From Methanosarcina sp. (GTDB taxonomy: Archaea; Halobacteriota; Methanosarcinia; Methanosarcinales; Methanosarcinaceae), in the NCBI RefSeq assembly GCF_028693135.1, contig NZ_JAQUVZ010000014.1, forward strand, positions 1-64,000: a stretch of DNA of 64,000 bases, in the 5' to 3' direction. Within the stretch, counting starts at the first letter, position 1, and each line of letters starts with the position of its first letter. Made by a program: the position numbers and the translations under genes. The notes beneath the pieces were generated by a model that worked only from the letters and a program-made list of their open reading frames with translations, was not told the origin of the DNA and did not search any database. Below are positions 59,558-64,000 of this stretch, in pieces.

Positions 59558-59862
59558 TGCTTTTTGAGCATATTGGAACTGAACTTGACCTTACAGAGCG
59601 CCACCTTATTGTGCTCAAAAAAGTAATTGAAGAAGGTCCCATAGGAATCCTTAAACTTGCAGAAGTTACCGGAATGCAGAACCATAAGGTGCGTTATTCC
59701 CTTAGAGTCCTTGAGCAGGCAAATCTTATCAAGCCTTCAGCTCAGGGGGCTGTTCCAGGGGACGCCGTCCCTAAATTCCTGCAGGATTTTGAACGGGATC
59801 TGGGTAAAATCAATGAGAAAGTGTCTCGCATCTGGGAAATTGAAGCTTCCATTCCTAAGTAA
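59557..59862 (+). CDS. Winged-helix protein, about 100 residues
   Basis: 101 residues. LTERHLIVLKKVIEEGPIGILKLAEVTGMQNHKVRYSLRVLEQANLIKPS forms a winged helix. The remainder is a short helix (VPKFLQDFERDLGKINEKVSRIWEIEAS). The ATG overlaps the FAH stop, so the two are coupled. It may be a regulator of this pair or of the following gltX, which is inference. Confidence 0.78.
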   Translation: MLFEHIGTELDLTERHLIVLKKVIEEGPIGILKLAEVTGMQNHKVRYSLRVLEQANLIKPSAQGAVPGDAVPKFLQDFERDLGKINEKVSRIWEIEASIPK

Positions 59863-60100
59863 AAGCTTTCGTCTTTGAAAACACTTTAGGGGTTTACTTG
59901 TTTGTTGTCCGGTTTTTTCCGGAGTTCCGGGCTTCGGTGACTTTTTATAATCCTATTTACATGTTTTTTCCTCAATCATCGGATTCAGCGCATTTTATGT
60001 TTTCTCCCTTTTTGGGGGTTATCCATTCGGTTGAATTTGTGTGATATTCTCATTTCATCCAATCAAGATTTAATCCATGTTTATTTTTGGAGAAGCTCCT

Positions 60101-61816
60101 ATGACCTTAAGTCCTGAAGACCTTAAATCAATAGAAAAATATGCCCTTCAAAATGCTGTTAAATACGGAAAAGCTCCCCAGCCCAAAGCTGTAATGGGCA
60201 AGGTAATGGGGGAGTATCCTCAGCTAAGGGCCGATCCCAATGCCGTCTCTGAGGCACTTGTAACTATTGTTTCTGAAATTGCTAATGGAAACCCGGACAC
60301 CTGGGAAGCCCGGCTGTCGGAAATTGCTCCGGAGCTCATAGAAGCCCTGAGTGTAAAGAAAGAGCCTGACAAGGGGTTAAAACCTCTCGAGGGGGCCGAG
60401 ACCGGGAAAGTCGTAATGCGCTTTGCTCCGAACCCCAACGGGCCCGCGACCCTGGGAAGTTCAAGGGGCATGGTAGTCAATTCCGAGTACGTAAAGATCT
60501 ATCAAGGCAAGTTTATCCTGCGTTTTGACGATACCGACCCTGATATAAAGCGCCCTATGCTTGAAGCCTACACCTGGTATCTGGACGACTTCAAATGGCT
60601 CGGAGTTGTGCCTGACCAGGTTGTCTATGCCTCTGACCATTTCCCTATGTATTATGATTATGCAAAAAAGCTAATTGAGATGGGCAAAGCCTATGTCTGT
60701 TTCTGTACCGGGGGAGACTTCAAACAGTTTAAGGATGCCAAACAGGCCTGCCCGCACAGGGACACCAGCCCGGAAGAAAACCTTATGCATTGGGAAAAGA
60801 TGCTTGCCGGGGAATATGAAGACCAGCAGGCTGTGCTGCGGATCAAGACCGATATAGAACATAAGGACCCGGCTTTGAGGGACTGGGGGGCATTCAGGAT
60901 TAGAAAAATGTCCCATCCCCGCCCTGAAATCGGAAATAAATATATTGTCTGGCCCCTCCTGGACTTTGCAGGCGCTATCGAAGACCACGAGCTCGGCATG
61001 ACCCACATCATCCGGGGCAAAGACCTTATAGACAGCGAAAAGCGGCAGGGTTACATCTACAACTACTTCGGCTGGACATACCCTAAAACCACCCACTGGG
61101 GCAGGGTCAAGATCCACGAGTTCGGCAAGTTCAGCACGAGCACCCTGCGTAAATCCATTGAATCCGGAGAATACAGCGGCTGGGACGATCCCCGCCTGCC
61201 AACAATCCGGGCAATCCGCCGTCGTGGGATAAGGGCTGAAGCCCTCAAAAAGTTCATGATAGAAATGGGAGTCGGGATGACTGACGTGAGTATCAGCATG
61301 GAGTCTCTTTACGCCGAAAACCGTAAAATTGTAGACCCTATTGCAAACAGGTACTTCTTTGTCTGGGACCCGGTAGAACTGGAAATTGCAGGTATGGAAC
61401 CTTCAGTTGCTAAACTTCCGCTCCACCCCACTGATCATGCAAGAGGGGTAAGGGAAATTACCGTAGGAAATAAGGTGCTTGTCTGTAAGGATGATGTCGA
61501 AAAGCTGGAAGTAGGCTCCATCCTCCGCTTAAAAGATTTCTGTAATATCGAAATCACTTCTCTTTCCCCGCTACAGGCAAACCACTCTGAGGTTTCGCTT
61601 GAAGCCCTTAAAAAAGCAAAAGCAAAAATCCTCCACTGGGCTCCTGTTGACGGAATCCCGGTTAAAGTGCGCGGCCCTGAAGGCGATATTGAAGGAATCG
61701 GAGAACACGGGATTGCAGCCGAACTTGACAAAATCGTCCAGTTCGAACGTTTCGGATTCTGTAGAATTGATGCCGTAAGCGAAGAAAACGTAGTGGCTTA
61801 TTTTGCCCACAAGTGA
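60101..61816 (+). CDS. gltX: Glutamyl-tRNA synthetase (archaeal type)
   Basis: About 571 residues from ATG 60101, which follows GGAG. Residues 1-95 form the helical N-terminal extension of archaeal/eukaryotic GluRS. RFAPNPNGPATLGSSRG (about 107-123) is a variant of the HIGH motif, and KFSTSTLRKS near residue 348 the KMSKS loop. The C-terminus is the beta-barrel anticodon-binding domain of the archaeal subclass. Besides protein synthesis its product glutamyl-tRNA is the substrate of HemA in this same cluster. Confidence 0.95.
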   Translation: MTLSPEDLKSIEKYALQNAVKYGKAPQPKAVMGKVMGEYPQLRADPNAVSEALVTIVSEIANGNPDTWEARLSEIAPELIEALSVKKEPDKGLKPLEGAETGKVVMRFAPNPNGPATLGSSRGMVVNSEYVKIYQGKFILRFDDTDPDIKRPMLEAYTWYLDDFKWLGVVPDQVVYASDHFPMYYDYAKKLIEMGKAYVCFCTGGDFKQFKDAKQACPHRDTSPEENLMHWEKMLAGEYEDQQAVLRIKTDIEHKDPALRDWGAFRIRKMSHPRPEIGNKYIVWPLLDFAGAIEDHELGMTHIIRGKDLIDSEKRQGYIYNYFGWTYPKTTHWGRVKIHEFGKFSTSTLRKSIESGEYSGWDDPRLPTIRAIRRRGIRAEALKKFMIEMGVGMTDVSISMESLYAENRKIVDPIANRYFFVWDPVELEIAGMEPSVAKLPLHPTDHARGVREITVGNKVLVCKDDVEKLEVGSILRLKDFCNIEITSLSPLQANHSEVSLEALKKAKAKILHWAPVDGIPVKVRGPEGDIEGIGEHGIAAELDKIVQFERFGFCRIDAVSEENVVAYFAHK

Positions 61817-61873
61817 TTCAAGTGATTCAGAGAAATGAGAAGGACAGGGAAAGGAAAAAGGACAAAAACTGTC

Positions 61874-61905
61874 CCTTCTTCTTCTTCTTCTTCTTCTTCT
61901 GCTTC
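61874..61905. repeat. CTT triplet repeat
   Basis: TTCTTCTTCTTCTTC runs for about eight units between gltX and the surface-protein gene. The region is otherwise empty. Confidence 0.9.
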
Positions 61906-61927
61906 CTCTCCCTTTTTTACATATTAG

Positions 61928-63049
61928 TTATCTTTTCCGCTTCAGGATATAAGCAGTTCCTGCCGCCAGAACTGTAAGTCCCAGACCCGGCCCGGGAGCT
62001 CCGTTTTCTTCTGCAGCTTCGGTTTCGGTTGTCCCCTCTTCCTCACCTGCGGTTTCGGTTACTTCTCCGGTCTCTCCCTCTGTCGCTTCTACCAGAGGGT
62101 TTTCAGTCTCATTTCCTGCCCCTTCCATGTCTGTCAGACCCTGTTCATAAGCTTCAGCGTCCAGCTTGCTTTCAAGGGTTGTGACAGCAGATGGGATTCT
62201 CGGGAAAAGCGGGGAGTTATCGGACCCGCCTCCAGCTACCGGGTATGCGGAATCACATATTCCATTGCTGTTCTCATCCACACAGGTTTCACTGTAGCCG
62301 GTACCTTCAGGGTCTGCCCAGAAATTTCCGCCAATATAGGGACCCCGGACAAGATTACTTCTGGTTGAGAGGGTACTCTGCCAGGTGTTGTCTGCGTTTA
62401 CGGTGTTTTCTTCTACATTTTCTGCGTTTTTGAAGTAGTTATTAAATATAATGTTCCCTTTGCTCTCTTCAAGGGAAACCCCGAAACCGTAGTTATAAGC
62501 AACGAGGTTGTTCTGGATCGTGTTTGAGTCCGAACCTTCGAGCTTTATCCCTATTTCGTTCAGGGTCATGGTGTTCCCGTTTATGTTATTACTTTTCGCA
62601 TCCTGCAAAAGAACCCCATATTCTGTGTTTCGGGCTCTGATATTGTTGATATAGCAGTTACTGGCTCCTGTCAGCAAGATCCCTGCTTTATCCGAATCCT
62701 CCACCCCAAACCCGCTGAAAGTTACCCTGTCCGCAGTTATTTCTACGGTACTTTCCACAGGGTCGGCTGCCCTGACAACCGTATTTTCAGGGTTTCTCGA
62801 GTCAGACCAGATTTTCACCTGCTTATCTATTTTGAGGTTTTCATCATAAGTCCCGGGGCTTACAAAAATAGTATCTCCGGCTTTTGCAGCGTCTACTGCA
62901 GCCTGTATTGTGGTATAGCCCCCTTCTGCTTCAGGATCCACTTTTAAGTTTGCTGCAGAAACGGCAGAGCATGTGCATATGACTGCCAGAATAAATGCAA
63001 CTGCTACTATTTTTAATACCTGTATATTCCGTTCTTCTATTCTTTCCAT
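61928..63049 (-). CDS. NosD-like beta-helix surface protein with C-terminal sorting-type tail
   Basis: 373 residues. A signal peptide (IVAVAFILAVICTCSAVSAA) precedes LKVDPEAEGGYTTIQAAVDAAKAGDTIFVSPGTYDENLKI, the NosD-type entry motif. Beta-helix coils rich in N and G follow (NNIRARNTEYGVLLQDAKSNNINGN). Residues about 290-350 are a Thr/Glu-rich stalk, and the end has APGPGLGLTVLAAGTAYILKRKR, a hydrophobic helix plus basic tail resembling archaeal PGF-CTERM signals. It is probably cell-surface bound. Its N-terminal module matches that of the protein at 46789. Confidence 0.82.
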   Translation of the reverse strand: MERIEERNIQVLKIVAVAFILAVICTCSAVSAANLKVDPEAEGGYTTIQAAVDAAKAGDTIFVSPGTYDENLKIDKQVKIWSDSRNPENTVVRAADPVESTVEITADRVTFSGFGVEDSDKAGILLTGASNCYINNIRARNTEYGVLLQDAKSNNINGNTMTLNEIGIKLEGSDSNTIQNNLVAYNYGFGVSLEESKGNIIFNNYFKNAENVEENTVNADNTWQSTLSTRSNLVRGPYIGGNFWADPEGTGYSETCVDENSNGICDSAYPVAGGGSDNSPLFPRIPSAVTTLESKLDAEAYEQGLTDMEGAGNETENPLVEATEGETGEVTETAGEEEGTTETEAAEENGAPGPGLGLTVLAAGTAYILKRKR

Positions 63050-63529
63050 CTTTAGTTCCCCTTTTACTCTTCCATTTCTTTATGGTTTTTCATTCGTTTT
63101 TATCGTTTTAGAAACCGTTAATTTCCTCTTTCCTGAATTTCATATGGTTTTCAGGAATGAATCTTATCTCTTTTTCATGAATGAATCTTATTCGTTTTTC
63201 AGATATAATTCTTTCAATATTTTGTCAGGAAAATAATTTTATCCTGATAAGATATATCTTTGGAATCATAAGTTCTGAACAATCCTTCTTGAAAAGTAGG
63301 ATCTAAAAGATTATAGAAGCGAAATTTGTTTATACTAACCGTTAAGGATTTCCCAAAATTATCTTTATGATTAACTGAGTATCCGTACTTATCAGGTACC
63401 GAAAATCTAAAGTCCTGAAACCCGACTATCTATAAATGTGCGCAGTTGTAAATGACTGCAGTCATAATAGTAAAACCTGAAATCCTTATATCTGAATTGT
63501 TTTATTCTTGTCTCGAATGGAGGCTTAAA
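63050..63529. other. Intergenic region between divergent genes
   Basis: About 480 bases, AT-rich, with direct repeats ATGAATCTTAT near 63156 and 63180. CCTTATATCTG (63484-63494) and ATCTATAAATG (63428-63438) are TATA-like elements for the rightward gene. No gene is seen. Confidence 0.4.
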
Positions 63530-64000
63530 ATGGATGAAAATATTGCGCCCCAACTTGAAGAGCTAACCAGGGCGCTTGGAGATCTTGAAAAGACTGGTAT
63601 CCGGGCAGAATTCGATAAACTTCTTGCTTTTCGCGTACCTCCGGAGGTTGCAAAAGAAAGTATCCTCCGAAAGTTTGGTGGAAAAAGAAAAGTTCTGAAA
63701 GTAAAAGACCTTTCAGCTTCCCTGAAGAATTTTGAAATAACAGGCAGAATCCTGGACATAGGGGAAAAGGCAATCCGCCCTCAGGAAGGAGCTCAGCAGG
63801 GGCCTTCCAGGCTGTATACAGGGGTTCTTGCAGACGAAACGGGTTCAGTCATGTTTTCCTCATGGAGGGAGTTGCCGGGTTCGGTTGGAGATGTTCTTAA
63901 TATCAGAAATGTCTATACCCGCCTCTGGCAGAACAGAGTCAGGCTTTCTATAGGGGAACAATCTCTGGTATCTAAAGTTTCTGACTCTTCACTTCCTCAG
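63530..64000 (+). CDS. RPA-like OB-fold single-strand DNA-binding protein, N-terminal part (runs off right edge)
   Basis: The frame is open from ATG 63530, after GGAGG, to the window edge: 157 residues. VLKVKDLSASLKNFEITGRILDIGEKAIRPQ... LYTGVLADETGSVMFSSWRELPGSVGDVLNIRNVYTRLWQNRVRLSIGEQS is an OB-fold of the replication protein A type. Archaeal RPAs bind single-stranded DNA in replication and repair. The later OB-folds or zinc finger that would separate the RPA subtypes lie outside the window. Confidence 0.85.
   Translation, partial: MDENIAPQLEELTRALGDLEKTGIRAEFDKLLAFRVPPEVAKESILRKFGGKRKVLKVKDLSASLKNFEITGRILDIGEKAIRPQEGAQQGPSRLYTGVLADETGSVMFSSWRELPGSVGDVLNIRNVYTRLWQNRVRLSIGEQSLVSKVSDSSLPQ

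Overview
The window reads as a chromosomal segment of a methanogenic archaeon of the genus Methanosarcina. The main evidence is a trimethylamine/dimethylamine methyltransferase operon in which mttB and mtbB each carry one in-frame amber codon at the position used for pyrrolysine. Supporting evidence is a class I lysyl-tRNA synthetase, the Ahb (siroheme-dependent) heme pathway, archaeal riboflavin kinase and archaetidylinositol-phosphate-type synthase, archaeal TATA boxes and bacterial-type MutS/MutL, a set typical of Methanosarcina. The species cannot be fixed from the sequence alone.

Left end (1-5.6 kb) is accessory DNA. The first 263 bases are the 5' part of an IscB RNA-guided nuclease gene on the minus strand, with its presumed omega-RNA region upstream. 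A 4.7 kb AT-rich island follows, bounded by a 53-base direct repeat: one copy is the 3' half of an intact tRNA-Val(CAC) and the other a detached fragment at 796-848. The island holds a two-membrane-segment pentapeptide protein and a KAP P-loop NTPase fused to the same C-terminal pentapeptide module. No intact integrase is present, only a possible tail running into the tRNA.

5.8-17.6 kb is ordinary chromosome: prepilin peptidase, cbiE/cbiD (cobamide synthesis), mutL/mutS, a zinc-ribbon microprotein, tRNA-Pro(GGG), a CDP-alcohol phosphotransferase and an HdrD-like iron-sulfur protein. 17.6-19 kb is a long non-coding stretch with a relic IscB-type element that keeps an omega-RNA-like region but no iscB gene, then the methylamine promoter and a leader rich in TCATGA.

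19-25.4 kb is the methylamine operon: mtbC, mttB (UAG), mttC, mttP, a small winged-helix-like protein, a 49-residue membrane microprotein and mtbB (UAG). MttB and MtbB demethylate trimethylamine and dimethylamine onto MttC and MtbC. mtbC has no canonical start codon and appears to start at AUU.

26-41 kb is mainly housekeeping: lysS, a methyltransferase, a BofA-like protein, a nucleotide hydrolase, a double U32 protein, hisF, a bifunctional-nuclease-family protein, pcm, ribK/ribB, a CDF transporter and aroC. 41.4-48.4 kb is an AT-rich group of secreted or membrane proteins of mostly unknown function.

48.7-62 kb is a tetrapyrrole cluster: ahbD, two siroheme decarboxylase subunits, precorrin-2 dehydrogenase, hemA, hemB, hemL and hemC. 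These run from glutamyl-tRNA to hydroxymethylbilane and from siroheme toward heme, and are followed by pyrD-pyrK, an FAH-family protein, a winged-helix protein and gltX. The right end has a surface beta-helix protein and the start of an RPA-like single-strand-binding protein that runs off the window.
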